Source: Cetobacterium_A somerae
GTDB lineage: Bacteria > Fusobacteriota > Fusobacteriia > Fusobacteriales > Fusobacteriaceae
Assembly: GCF_044784365.2 (NCBI RefSeq)
Contig: NZ_CP173062.2
Direction: 5' to 3' (one strand)
DNA length: 64,000 nt
In this document: piece after piece, positions 9,288-18,694 of the stretch
Layout: each line of letters opens with the position of its first letter
How positions within the stretch are numbered: the first letter of the stretch is position 1
Translations under genes and position numbers: made by a program
The notes under the pieces: model-generated
What the model was told of the DNA's origin: nothing
Databases searched by the model: none
The model's input: only the letters and a program-made list of their open reading frames with translations

Positions 9288-10388
9288 CTAGTATCTTATA
9301 ATATCTAAAACATTTTTAGGACATTGAGAGGTACATACACCACATCCAAAACAAAGTTCTTTATTAAATATAGGTTTTTTATCTTCTAATTTTATTGCAT
9401 GATAAGGACAAACTTTAACACAAATTCCACAGCCTATACATCCATCTTTTAATTCTGGAATATTAGTTTCATAATTTGCTTTTACTCTCTCTTTTGTCTT
9501 TTTAATAGTTAAACCTTTTATTTGATCTAAATTCTCATACCCATGAGAATCCATCCACTCATTTAACTCTTTTACTATTCTTCCATAAGCTTTTGGTCCC
9601 TCTATAATTCCTTGAGTACAAACCTGAACTGCTGATGCTCCTGCCATAAATGCTTCAACAACATCTTTTCCTGTTGAAATACCACCAACTGCAAATACTG
9701 GTATATTTTTTACTCCTTTTGCAAGCTCAAATACATGTCTTAGCATAATTGGCTTTATTGCAGGTCCAGATAGCCATCCATATCCTGTATTAGAACCCAT
9801 ATATGGCATACCTGTTTCTATATCTATTGATAGACATGGTCCATAAGAATTCATCGCTACCACCCCATCTGCCCCATGTTCTTCTAAAATTCTAGCTGTC
9901 TCTGAAATATCTGGAATACCTGGTGAAATTTTCATAAATACAGGTTTTTTAGTATGTTTTTTTGCTGCTGTTAAAGTTTCCAACATTGGCGTAATATCTC
10001 TTCCTACATAATGAGCAGAGATTTCATATGCATCTGCAAATTTATCTACCAACGGTACTACTTTTTCAATATCAGCTGCTACATAACCCATTCCAATTAT
10101 TAAAGGTTCATCTTTAAATTTACATTTTTTGTACTCTTTTTCTACCCAATACTCAACTGAATGTTCTGACCATAATTCTGTATTTAAAAAATATTTTCCT
10201 TTAAAATCCTGCATACATGGTTTTGGTACTTTTGCTGGTTCTGATGAAACAGTTTTTGCTACTACTCCTGCTGCTCCATTTTCTACTGCTTCTCTACATA
10301 TATCAGCATCTTTTGATGTTGGTCCTGCCCCTACTATAACTGGATTTGCATATTTTAATCCTGATAATATTACTCTTAAATCTGCCAT
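9288..10388 (-). CDS. PreA-like dihydroorotate/dihydropyrimidine dehydrogenase-family flavo-iron-sulfur protein
   Basis: A 366-residue protein. Residues 1-300 form a DHODH-type FMN barrel (LSGLKYANPVIVGAGP at the start, FAVGGISTGKD phosphate loop near 232-242). A C-terminal ferredoxin domain carries eight cysteines: C317, C320, C323, C327 and C346, C349, C352, C356. The family reduces or oxidises a C=C bond in a pyrimidine-like ring. The segment where PreA and mammalian DPD have the catalytic SCP motif reads YEISAHYVG (121-129) and has no cysteine, so the chemistry may differ. The start at 10388 is chosen because GGAGG precedes it; a longer frame would overlap the guanine deaminase gene. YgfK of related clusters is far longer; this may be its minimal counterpart (inference). 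Confidence 0.8.
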   Translation of the reverse strand: MADLRVILSGLKYANPVIVGAGPTSKDADICREAVENGAAGVVAKTVSSEPAKVPKPCMQDFKGKYFLNTELWSEHSVEYWVEKEYKKCKFKDEPLIIGMGYVAADIEKVVPLVDKFADAYEISAHYVGRDITPMLETLTAAKKHTKKPVFMKISPGIPDISETARILEEHGADGVVAMNSYGPCLSIDIETGMPYMGSNTGYGWLSGPAIKPIMLRHVFELAKGVKNIPVFAVGGISTGKDVVEAFMAGASAVQVCTQGIIEGPKAYGRIVKELNEWMDSHGYENLDQIKGLTIKKTKERVKANYETNIPELKDGCIGCGICVKVCPYHAIKLEDKKPIFNKELCFGCGVCTSQCPKNVLDIIRY

Positions 10389-10407
10389 TCTTATCCTCCG
10401 TAATCTT

Positions 10408-11697
10408 TTAATTAAAATTTGGTTTATCCAATTTATTTCCTGATACATATCTCTCTACTATATTTCTATCATCACCTACATAAATATATCTTTCTACTCT
10501 CTCCATTACATCTCTTGGGTTTATATCAGCTATATTAGAGTCATCTATAATCAGAGCATCAAATTCATTTCCTTTTTCAAAAGAACCTATATTATCTCCA
10601 AAGAATTGTCCTCCTCCTTTAGTAGCTATATAAAACCATTCAGAAGTAGATAACGGCTTATTACTATCATCTAAATAAACCCATCTTAATTTTGCAACTT
10701 GTGAAGCGCTTACAATTGCCTTAGCTATAGATACATCATGTCCTCCTGATATATCAGATGCTAATCCTACTGGTATTCCCATATCAACTAATTTTCTTAT
10801 TGGAGCTATTCCAGATGATAAATTGTTATTTGAATGTGGTGAATGAGCTACCATTATTTTTTTCTCTTTCATTAATTCTAGTTCTTCTTTGGTATTCCAA
10901 ATGCAGTGAGCTTGAATAGTTGGTTGATCACCAAATAATCCATGAGTATTATATACATCTGCATAATGTTTTGCTGTTGGTTCCAATTCTGATACCCAAG
11001 CAATTTCTCCTTTATTTTCAGATAAATGAGATTGGATTTTAACATTAAACTCTTTAGCTATAGCTCCTAATCCTGATAATAATTCTGGTGTACACGTTGG
11101 TACAAATCTTGGAGTTATAATTGGTTTAACCCTCTCATATCTATCTTTTGTATTTTCTAACCATTTTCTAGTTTCATTTAAAGACTCTTGTGTTGTTTCA
11201 TGATAAAATTCTGGTGCATTTCTATCCATATTAACTTTTCCTACCATAGCCCCTAATCCTGATTTATCTAACATCTCCATTAAAAGCTCCGTAGCTTCTC
11301 TATGGATTGTTCCAAATAAAACTGATCTAGTAGTTCCTTGTCTCCATAATTCTATTATTACTTTTTCATATGCTTTTTTAGCATATTTTATATTTTCATA
11401 TTTAGCTTCTTCTGGAAAAGTGTATGTTTCTAACCAAGGAAGTAATTCTTTATCTAATCCCAAACCTCTATTTGTAAATTGTGGTGCATGAAAGTGAGTA
11501 TCTATAAATCCAGGTATTATTAATTTTCCACTATGATCAATTAATTCAGCCATATTATGCTCCTTTGGAACTTCTTTATAAACTCCTAATACTTGACCAT
11601 TTTTTACTGCAATGTATCCATTTTCAATAATTTCATGTTTCCCAAATTTTGGTGTGTGATATATATCTCCTTTAAATAACTTTAACACTTCTCTCAT
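10408..11697 (-). CDS. guaD: Guanine deaminase
   Basis: A 429-residue zinc amidohydrolase converting guanine to xanthine and ammonia. Diagnostic segments: PGFIDTHFHAPQF (HxH at 68/70), the SHLSENKGE segment, the QAHCIW histidine, HSPHSNNNLSSG and the ASDISGGHD catalytic aspartate region. Length fits bacterial GuaD. It lies between the AzgA-type permease and the PreA-like gene, 15-19 bases from each, so imported guanine is deaminated to feed the xanthine dehydrogenase of the same operon. Confidence 0.93.
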   Translation of the reverse strand: MREVLKLFKGDIYHTPKFGKHEIIENGYIAVKNGQVLGVYKEVPKEHNMAELIDHSGKLIIPGFIDTHFHAPQFTNRGLGLDKELLPWLETYTFPEEAKYENIKYAKKAYEKVIIELWRQGTTRSVLFGTIHREATELLMEMLDKSGLGAMVGKVNMDRNAPEFYHETTQESLNETRKWLENTKDRYERVKPIITPRFVPTCTPELLSGLGAIAKEFNVKIQSHLSENKGEIAWVSELEPTAKHYADVYNTHGLFGDQPTIQAHCIWNTKEELELMKEKKIMVAHSPHSNNNLSSGIAPIRKLVDMGIPVGLASDISGGHDVSIAKAIVSASQVAKLRWVYLDDSNKPLSTSEWFYIATKGGGQFFGDNIGSFEKGNEFDALIIDDSNIADINPRDVMERVERYIYVGDDRNIVERYVSGNKLDKPNFN

Positions 11698-11712
11698 CCT
11701 CCCTTGTATTAA

Positions 11713-13053
11713 CTAAATAAACATAATTTTTACTACAAACAGAATTGCCAAAACAGCCATTACCTTCGTCACATCTTTAAATTTTCCAGTTAAAACTTTT
11801 AAAGCCACATATGATAAAATTCCAATAACAATTCCATCTGCTATACTATATGTTAATGGCATTAAGATAATTGTTAAAAATGCTGGTATTCCCTCTGTTA
11901 TATCATCAAAATTTATCGCTTTTATAGCAGTTACCATTAAAAGTCCTACTATAATTAATACTGGTGCTGTAGCTGATGCTGGTATCATAATAAATAATGG
12001 TGATAGAAATAATGCTATTACAAAAAGTATTGATGTTGTTAATGCTGTTAATCCTGTTTTTCCACCTTCTGCTATTCCTGAAGCTGATTCAACAAATGTT
12101 CCAACAAGAGATGTTCCTAAAAATCCTGCCATTATAGTCCCAATAGAGTCACAAAGACAAGCTTTTGTTACTCCTGGTAGGTTGTCATTTTCATCTAATA
12201 AATTTGCCTTCCCTCCAAGTCCTATAAGAGTTCCAACAGTATCAAATATTGCAACAAAAAGAAATGTAAATACTACTAAAGCCATGTTTGGTGTCAAAAT
12301 TTCATCCATTCCTACAAATTGAAAAACCGTAGATTTCAAATCTGGAATTACTTGCCAACTTGTTGGTAATTTTGTTACACCCATAAAAAATCCTATTATA
12401 GCAGTTCCAATTATTCCCCAAAACATGGAACCTTTTATATTTTTATACATTAATGATCCTGTTAAAAAAACTCCAACAAGTGTTAATACTGCTCTTGGGT
12501 CCTTTAGGTTTCCTAGAGTTACAACAGTTCCTTGTCCTGCTACAACTATTCCACCACTTACAAGACCTATTAAAGCTATAAATAATCCAATTCCTGCAAT
12601 CATTGCCATTTTAATATTAAATGGAATTACATCAAACAATTTTTCTCTCACTCTTGTTACAGTTAATATCAGTAAACAAACTCCAGATATTGCAACTGCT
12701 GTTAAAGCATACTGCCAACTATGTCCTTGACCTAAAACAACTGAAAATACAAAGAATGCATTCATACCTAAAGATGGTCCTAATCCAAATGGAAAATTAA
12801 ATAATGCAGCTAAAGATGTTGCTATTGCTGATGATAATGCTGTCGCTGCAAATGCTCCTGAAAATGGTATTCCAGTTTTTGAAAGTGTTCCTGGTATAAC
12901 TGCCAAAATATAAGCCATTGTCATAAATGTTGTTAACCCTGCAAATAATTCTGTCTTTACATCCGATCCCCTTTCACTAATTTTAAAGTATCGATCCAAT
13001 TTTGATTTACTTCCTAACCCCTCATCTCTTACCAATTCTAAATCTTCTTCCAT
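11713..13053 (-). CDS. AzgA-family guanine/hypoxanthine permease
   Basis: A 446-residue NCS2 transporter of the AzgA/PbuG branch (about 12-14 membrane helices) that imports guanine, hypoxanthine or adenine. Visible family features are the N-terminal FAGLTTFMTMAYILAV segment, LGMNAFF, and the GTLIGLGGKANLLDENDNLPG stretch followed by the SASGIAEGGKTGL loop. The start at 13053 is chosen because GGAGG sits 7 bases before it; the longer frame would run into the end of the ssnA-like gene. Its position next to guanine deaminase argues for guanine/hypoxanthine uptake. This is the second purine permease of the operon. Confidence 0.9.
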   Translation of the reverse strand: MEEDLELVRDEGLGSKSKLDRYFKISERGSDVKTELFAGLTTFMTMAYILAVIPGTLSKTGIPFSGAFAATALSSAIATSLAALFNFPFGLGPSLGMNAFFVFSVVLGQGHSWQYALTAVAISGVCLLILTVTRVREKLFDVIPFNIKMAMIAGIGLFIALIGLVSGGIVVAGQGTVVTLGNLKDPRAVLTLVGVFLTGSLMYKNIKGSMFWGIIGTAIIGFFMGVTKLPTSWQVIPDLKSTVFQFVGMDEILTPNMALVVFTFLFVAIFDTVGTLIGLGGKANLLDENDNLPGVTKACLCDSIGTIMAGFLGTSLVGTFVESASGIAEGGKTGLTALTTSILFVIALFLSPLFIMIPASATAPVLIIVGLLMVTAIKAINFDDITEGIPAFLTIILMPLTYSIADGIVIGILSYVALKVLTGKFKDVTKVMAVLAILFVVKIMFI

Positions 13054-13076
13054 AACAACCCTCCTATATTTATTTT

Positions 13077-14408
13077 TTATTTTTCTACACTTTTCCACAT
13101 TTGTTTCGAAATTGTTCTAGCTTTCTCTAAGATTGATTTCTCATCTACATTAATAAGCTTTCTTTTTTTCATAAGAATTTTTCCATTACAAATAGTAGTA
13201 GTAGCTCCTCTTCCTGAAATTCCAAATATTATGTGACTATTATAGTTATTTTCATTAAGCTCAGTATGAGGTATATAGTCAAATATTGCTATGTCTGCCT
13301 TTGCTCCCTTTTTTAAAATCCCCGTATTACATCCAAATTGTTTTTTTATTATTTCTCGATTGTTTCTAAAAAGCATTAAAGGAGCTTCTTTCCATCCTAC
13401 TGTTGGATCCTTTAATTCATGTTTATGTAAAATATTAGCTACTTTTAGAGATTCAATCATATCTGCTGTGTACCCATCTGTTCCAAGACCTACAATTAAT
13501 CCTTCTTCTAACATTTTTATTGCTGGAGAACAACCGACTGCATTCCCCATATTTGATTCTGGATTATGGATAACATTACATCCTGAATTTTTTAAAATAT
13601 CTAATTCATAATCATTAATATGTATACAATGAACTGCTATTGTATTTTCTTTAAATATTCCATATTCATTAAGTCTTTTCACAACTCTTTTCCCGTATTT
13701 TTCTTGGGCGTCATTTAAATCTGTTATTCCTTCAGCAACATGAATATGATATCCAACATCTATATTTTCCATAGCCTTCTTACATTTTTCTAAAGTTTCG
13801 TTTGATACTGTAAAAGAAGCATGAATTCCAAACATTCCTTTTATCATATCTGAATTTTTTCTATCAGCATATTTTATAAACTCTACATTTTCTCTTATTC
13901 CCTCTTCTGCTTTCTCAATTCCATCCCTATCAGAAACTTCATAACATAAAGAAGTTCTTATTCCTAAATAATCTGCAACTTTAGCAATTCTCTCTAGACT
14001 TCCCGTTATTGCCATCGGTGAAGCATGATGATCTATTACCGTTGTTACTCCATTTTTTATACTTTCCATATATGTTACATATGCTGAATATTCAATATCA
14101 TCTAGAGATAAACTTTTATCTACTTTCCACCAAAGATTTTTAAGAATTTCATCAAAATTTCTTGTACTTCCCTTTATGTCCATCCCTCTTGCAAAGCTTG
14201 AATATATATGCATATGAGTATTTATGAGACCTGGCATTATTATTCCATCATCTGCATCTATAATTTCAGCATCACTATACTTCTTTCTTAAATCACTAAA
14301 ATTTCCAACTTCTATTATTTCATCTTCTTTTATTACTACAGCTCCATTTTCTATATATGGATTTTTATCATCTTGAGTTATAACTCTTCCATTTCCAACA
14401 ATATACAT
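13077..14408 (-). CDS. ssnA: SsnA-like aminohydrolase
   Basis: A 443-residue metallo-dependent hydrolase of the cytosine deaminase/Atz/SsnA group. It shows PGLINTHMHIYSSFARG near the N-terminus (metal HxH), FGIHASFTVS, HIHVAEG, AVHCIHI, HNPESNMGNAVG and GLGTDGY with the metal aspartate. SsnA of Escherichia coli has almost the same length and lies in the yge/ygf purine locus. Members of that locus have recently been tied to anaerobic urate breakdown; the exact SsnA step is not something I can show from sequence. An RBS (GGAGG) precedes the ATG by 5 bases. Confidence 0.85.
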   Translation of the reverse strand: MYIVGNGRVITQDDKNPYIENGAVVIKEDEIIEVGNFSDLRKKYSDAEIIDADDGIIMPGLINTHMHIYSSFARGMDIKGSTRNFDEILKNLWWKVDKSLSLDDIEYSAYVTYMESIKNGVTTVIDHHASPMAITGSLERIAKVADYLGIRTSLCYEVSDRDGIEKAEEGIRENVEFIKYADRKNSDMIKGMFGIHASFTVSNETLEKCKKAMENIDVGYHIHVAEGITDLNDAQEKYGKRVVKRLNEYGIFKENTIAVHCIHINDYELDILKNSGCNVIHNPESNMGNAVGCSPAIKMLEEGLIVGLGTDGYTADMIESLKVANILHKHELKDPTVGWKEAPLMLFRNNREIIKKQFGCNTGILKKGAKADIAIFDYIPHTELNENNYNSHIIFGISGRGATTTICNGKILMKKRKLINVDEKSILEKARTISKQMWKSVEK

Positions 14409-14420
14409 AGTTACCTCCTC

Positions 14421-16013
14421 TTATTTTCTTCTAATAACCTTTCCTGGTGATACTTTTTTAAAAATACCATCATCTATAATTGGAGTTCCATTTACAATAA
14501 CATATTGTATTCCTTCTGGAAATTGAGCTGGATTTATATAGTCACCTTTATCTATTATTGTTTTAGGATCAAAAATTGTTATATCAGCAAACATTCCAGG
14601 TTTTAACTCTCCTCTTTCAGAAATCCCTATTGCTTCTGCTGCTTTTTTAGTCATCTTATAAATTGCCTCTTGGAGCTTCAAAACTTGTTTTTCTCTCACA
14701 TATCTTCCTAAAACTCTTGGAAATGATCCATATGCTCTTGGATGAGGTTTTCCTTTAGCTAAAAGAGCGTCTGTGCAGACATTTTGTTCAGGTCTTTTTA
14801 AAAACTTTATAATATGTTCTTCAAGTCCATAAAAATCAACCATTCCAACTGCATTTTCTTCCTCTAAAAGTAAATCAAATGTAGCATTGTATGGGGCTTT
14901 TTTTCTTATTTCTCCCACTTCAATTAAATTTTTTCCAACTAAATCTTGGTTTTTCTTGCTAACAACTGAAGTTATAAATATTTGATCAAATCCAGCAAAT
15001 TCAATGAAGTTATCCCAACCTGGAATTCCATTTTCAATGTCAAATTTCATTTTTTTTCTGTCTTCTTCATTTTTTAATCTTTCCATCAATTTATCAGTTC
15101 CTCCTGCATGTGCCCAAGGTGGAAGAACTACTCCTAACATAGTAGATCCAGCAGCATAAGGATACTGATCATAACTAATTTTTACGCCTTCTTTTTCGCC
15201 TTTTTCCAAAAGGTTTACAACTTCATCAATATATTTCCAATTTTGTTTTCCACAAACTTTAAAATGAGAAAAATGTATTTTTACTCCAGATTCTTTTCCG
15301 ATTCTTATAACCTCTTCCATCGATTCAAGTATTGTTCCCGCCTCTGATCTTTGATGTATAACTAATTCTCCATTAAACTCCGCTACAACTTTGCACATTT
15401 CTATTAACTCTTTTGTTTCTGAATAAGTGCAAGGAATATAGATTAAACCTGTTGATAAGCCAAAAGCTCCTGCTTCCATTTCTCGTCGAGTTATTTCACA
15501 CATTTTTTTAATTTCTTCTTCTGTAGCTGCTCTTCCTTCTAACCCCATAGCTTCCATACGTATATTTCCATGAGGAACAAGATATGCATAATTAAGACCA
15601 ACTTTGCTTTTCTCCATCTGCTTTAAATATCCGTCAGTTGTTTCATATGTCCAATTAATGCTTTCTGAAGTTCCATCTAAACCAGCTAGATTTTTTTTCC
15701 AAGAAGATATAAACTCTTTAGGTAAAGGTGCCATAGAAATTCCATCTTGTCCTAAAATCTCTGTAGTTATTCCTTGTCTAGCCTTTACTTCGTTGTAAGG
15801 ACTTTCTAAAATTACTAAATCAGAGTGAGAATGCGTATCTATAAACCCTGGAGCTACAACAAGATCTTTAGCATCAATTATTCTATCTATATCTTTACAA
15901 TCAATACTTTTTTCAATAGCCACTATTTTCTCTTTCTCTATGAGAATATCACCAATATATGGTTGATCTCCACTACCATCTACTATGAGACCATTTTTTA
16001 TTAAAGTTTTCAT
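14421..16013 (-). CDS. N-acyl-D-amino-acid deacylase-family amidohydrolase
   Basis: A 530-residue cytoplasmic zinc amidohydrolase of the D-aminoacylase family. It shows the early GFIDTHSHSDL metal motif, the LGQDG segment, and the C-terminal HPRAYGSFPRVLGRYVRE signature of the family. D-aminoacylases normally free D-amino acids from acyl groups. Here it is embedded between ssnA-like and ygeY-like genes with 12- and 18-base gaps. A role in removing an N-formyl or ureido group from a purine-derived intermediate is therefore plausible, but this is inference from context only. Confidence 0.82.
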   Translation of the reverse strand: MKTLIKNGLIVDGSGDQPYIGDILIEKEKIVAIEKSIDCKDIDRIIDAKDLVVAPGFIDTHSHSDLVILESPYNEVKARQGITTEILGQDGISMAPLPKEFISSWKKNLAGLDGTSESINWTYETTDGYLKQMEKSKVGLNYAYLVPHGNIRMEAMGLEGRAATEEEIKKMCEITRREMEAGAFGLSTGLIYIPCTYSETKELIEMCKVVAEFNGELVIHQRSEAGTILESMEEVIRIGKESGVKIHFSHFKVCGKQNWKYIDEVVNLLEKGEKEGVKISYDQYPYAAGSTMLGVVLPPWAHAGGTDKLMERLKNEEDRKKMKFDIENGIPGWDNFIEFAGFDQIFITSVVSKKNQDLVGKNLIEVGEIRKKAPYNATFDLLLEEENAVGMVDFYGLEEHIIKFLKRPEQNVCTDALLAKGKPHPRAYGSFPRVLGRYVREKQVLKLQEAIYKMTKKAAEAIGISERGELKPGMFADITIFDPKTIIDKGDYINPAQFPEGIQYVIVNGTPIIDDGIFKKVSPGKVIRRK

Positions 16014-16031
16014 TGTATTTTCTCCTTAATT

Positions 16032-17234
16032 TTATTTATCATAAATCGACTTTAAAATTCCATAATATCCTTTTATACCTTTAAATAATTGATCTAATTC
16101 TATATACTCATCGATTGTATGAGCTAAATTTTCTTTAGATGGCCCAAATCCTATTGTTTTTATTTTTGCTTCCCCTGCATAGTGAGATCCATTTGTACAA
16201 AATGAATATTGTGTAATTTCAGGCTCAAGCCCTACATCTTTTAATCCTCTATATGCTTTTTGTACAAATTCATCATCTTCACTATATAGCCAACCTGGAA
16301 AAAATCTTTCTCCTTCTATTATCTCTCCTGTATAACAAGTTTCTTTTCCTATTGCAAAGGAAACTTTAGCTTTTAACTCTGGATCTTCTTTCATTAGTTT
16401 ATTTAAAACATCCTCTATTGGAGCTAGAACTTCCTCCTTAGTCTCACCTACTAGTAATCTTCTATCATAAGTTGCTCTGCAATAATCAGGAACTACAGAA
16501 GCTCCAGGATAAGGTGAAGATTTTATATCTGTTAATTCTAAAATTCCTTTTCCTAATTCCGTTTCTGGAGGAACTATTTTTCTAATCTCTTCAATTATTT
16601 TACCCATTTTATATACTGCATTAATTCCTTTATCTGGATTTGCTGAATGAGCAGGTTTTCCAAATGTCTCTAATACTATTTCTCCTCGTCCTCTTTGACC
16701 AATTTTTAGATTCAATTCCGATGATTCACCAATAACTACATAATCAGGTTTTACATATTTTGATATTTCTCTAGCTGCAATTCCTTCGAAAATTTCTTCA
16801 TGTACAACTCCAGCTACATAAATTTCTCCTGCAAAATCTTTTTTACAATCCTCTGCAAAATAAGCACTTGCAACCATAAAAGCAGCGGTTTGTCCCTTCA
16901 TATCTGAAGTTCCTCTTCCATAAAGCTTTCCATCAGAAATTGTTCCACCGTATGGATCATACTTCCATTTTTCTCTTCCTTGAACTGGAACAGTGTCAAT
17001 GTGTCCATCAAACAAAATCTTTTTTCCTGGTTTATTTCCTTTTATACATCCAATAACATTTCCAAATTTATCAATATGCACTGAATCATATCCCATATCT
17101 AACAAATTTTTCCTTATAACCTCTACAACTCCTGACTCTTTTCCTGAATTAGATGGTTGTTGAATCATTTCTTGAAGAAATTTTATTACAAACTCTTCCC
17201 TTTTTTTTGTTAGTATAGTTTTTGTATGTAACAT
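16032..17234 (-). CDS. ygeY: YgeY-type M20-family hydrolase
   Basis: A 400-residue M20 metallopeptidase-fold amidohydrolase. The metal-site signatures are present: FDGHIDTVPV near residue 80, YGRGTSDMKGQ with the bridging aspartate near 110, and VVHEEIFEG with the catalytic glutamate pair near 150. The length and the close pairing with ygeX match YgeY of the anaerobic purine locus. It probably hydrolyses an N-carbamoyl or similar C-N bond to produce the diaminopropionate-type substrate of the next enzyme. Start supported by a GGAGG-like site (GGAGGTAAAAATG). Confidence 0.87.
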   Translation of the reverse strand: MLHTKTILTKKREEFVIKFLQEMIQQPSNSGKESGVVEVIRKNLLDMGYDSVHIDKFGNVIGCIKGNKPGKKILFDGHIDTVPVQGREKWKYDPYGGTISDGKLYGRGTSDMKGQTAAFMVASAYFAEDCKKDFAGEIYVAGVVHEEIFEGIAAREISKYVKPDYVVIGESSELNLKIGQRGRGEIVLETFGKPAHSANPDKGINAVYKMGKIIEEIRKIVPPETELGKGILELTDIKSSPYPGASVVPDYCRATYDRRLLVGETKEEVLAPIEDVLNKLMKEDPELKAKVSFAIGKETCYTGEIIEGERFFPGWLYSEDDEFVQKAYRGLKDVGLEPEITQYSFCTNGSHYAGEAKIKTIGFGPSKENLAHTIDEYIELDQLFKGIKGYYGILKSIYDK

Positions 17235-17279
17235 TTTTACCTCCTTACTACTTTTTTATTCTTAATTTTAATAAAATAT

Positions 17280-18491
17280 TTAATCTCTTAAGTATCCACC
17301 CTTCCAAACTATTTCTCTATATTTATTAGGATCTGTATCTCCTTCTGTTGAAAAAACAAGAACTATTGAATTTTCATCTAACTCTAAATTATTTTTTAAA
17401 TCCTGGTATTGGGGATTTGTCATAATTTCATAAACAAGCCCTGTTGTAACTGCACCTGACTCTCCTGAAATAACTCTTTGATCTCCTTTCAGTGGATTTC
17501 CTAAAATTCTCATTCCTTCTGCAGCTACCCAGTCTGGACACGAAATAAATGTATCAGAATATGTTTTCAAAATTTCCCAAGATATAATATTTGCTTCTCC
17601 ACAAGCTAGTCCGGCCATTATTGTTTGCATATCTCCACCAACGCTATATGCTTCCCCATCTCCTATTACTGATGATTTATATAAACAATCTGCTAAGTTT
17701 GCTTCCACTACTATAGTTTTTACATCTAATCCAAAACTATTAACAACCACCCCTTGAACTGCACCGGCTAAAGATCCTACGCCAGCTTGTACAAAAACAT
17801 GAGTAGGTTTATTTATTCCATCTTTTTTTAGTTGTTCTATTGCTTCTAAAGTCATTGTTCCATATCCTTGCATTATCCATGTAGGAATCTCCTCATATCC
17901 TTCCCATGCTGTATCTTGAATTATAACGCCATTACTATTTTTAGCATTTTTTGCTGCAAGCCTTACTGCATCATCATAATTCATATCTGTTATCGAAGCT
18001 TCTGCTCCCTCATTTTTAATTGCTTGTAATCTAAATTCAGAAGATCCTTTAGGCATATATACAACTGATTTTTGTCCAAGTCTATTTGCTGTCCAAGCAA
18101 CTCCTCTTCCATGATTTCCATCTGTTGCTGTATAGAAAGTTATTTCTCCTAACTTTTCTTTTGCTTCTTTACTTATAAAATCTTCATATTTTAGTTCGGA
18201 TATATCTTTTCCTAATTTTTGTGCTATATATTTTCCCATAGAATATGATCCACCTAAAACTTTAAATGCATTAAGTCCAAATCTATAAGATTCATCTTTT
18301 AAATAAAAACTTTTAATACCTATTTTTTGAGCAAAGTTTTCTAATTTTACAAGTGGAGTTACTTCATACTCTGGAAAACTTTTATGAAATTCTTTCGCTT
18401 TTTTTACTTCTTTTAAAGACAAAATCTGTTCACAATTTTCTATTTTTGATTTTGGCAAATTATTTTTTTGCCATTTAATTTTTTTATCCAT
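17280..18491 (-). CDS. dpaL: 2,3-diaminopropionate ammonia-lyase (YgeX/DpaL)
   Basis: A 403-residue PLP enzyme of the tryptophan-synthase-beta fold, splitting 2,3-diaminopropionate into pyruvate and two ammonia. The PLP lysine is K77 in NAFKVLGGSY, the position expected for the E. coli enzyme. TATDGNHGRGVAW and the GVGSLAGAVQG phosphate-binding glycine loop are also present. It is the first gene after the operon promoter, so the last step of the pathway is promoter-proximal. This gives the operon a route from purine carbon to pyruvate. Confidence 0.93.
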   Translation of the reverse strand: MDKKIKWQKNNLPKSKIENCEQILSLKEVKKAKEFHKSFPEYEVTPLVKLENFAQKIGIKSFYLKDESYRFGLNAFKVLGGSYSMGKYIAQKLGKDISELKYEDFISKEAKEKLGEITFYTATDGNHGRGVAWTANRLGQKSVVYMPKGSSEFRLQAIKNEGAEASITDMNYDDAVRLAAKNAKNSNGVIIQDTAWEGYEEIPTWIMQGYGTMTLEAIEQLKKDGINKPTHVFVQAGVGSLAGAVQGVVVNSFGLDVKTIVVEANLADCLYKSSVIGDGEAYSVGGDMQTIMAGLACGEANIISWEILKTYSDTFISCPDWVAAEGMRILGNPLKGDQRVISGESGAVTTGLVYEIMTNPQYQDLKNNLELDENSIVLVFSTEGDTDPNKYREIVWKGGYLRD

Positions 18492-18535
18492 AATTCCTCC
18501 ATATCAATATTTACTTCTTTTAATCTCTTAACACT

Positions 18536-18563
18536 TTTATACTATATACATTTTAATTCTCAA
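18536..18563 (-). promoter_or_regulatory. Promoter of the purine operon (vegetative type)
   Basis: Reading the minus strand: TTGAGA (18558-18563), 16-base spacer, TATAAA (18536-18541), giving a leader of roughly 40 bases before the dpaL start. No GG-N10-GC sigma-54 signature is seen in the 200-base gap. Just upstream, three CTAAAAAA-type tracts (about 18570-18600) could be regulator sites. Confidence 0.6.
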
Positions 18564-18610
18564 ATGTTTTTTTTTAGGTTTTTTAGTCATTTTTTAGGAT
18601 GTTAAACAAT

Positions 18611-18639
18611 AAAAAAAAGGTATATATATACCTTTTTTT
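18611..18639 (-). terminator. Terminator of the regulator gene
   Basis: A symmetrical hairpin (AAAAAAAGG, TA-rich centre, CCTTTTTTT) lies about 55 bases past the end of the NtrC-like gene and upstream of the operon promoter. Confidence 0.75.
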
Positions 18640-18694
18640 CATTTTGATATTTTTTTATTTTTTTTAAAATTCCCATTTTATGGGTATTTTCAAT

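Noticed and set aside
18492..18694. Sigma-54 (-24/-12) promoter or purine riboswitch before the purine operon
   Set aside because: No GG-N10-GC pair is seen. The expected leader is only about 40 bases, too short for a purine aptamer.
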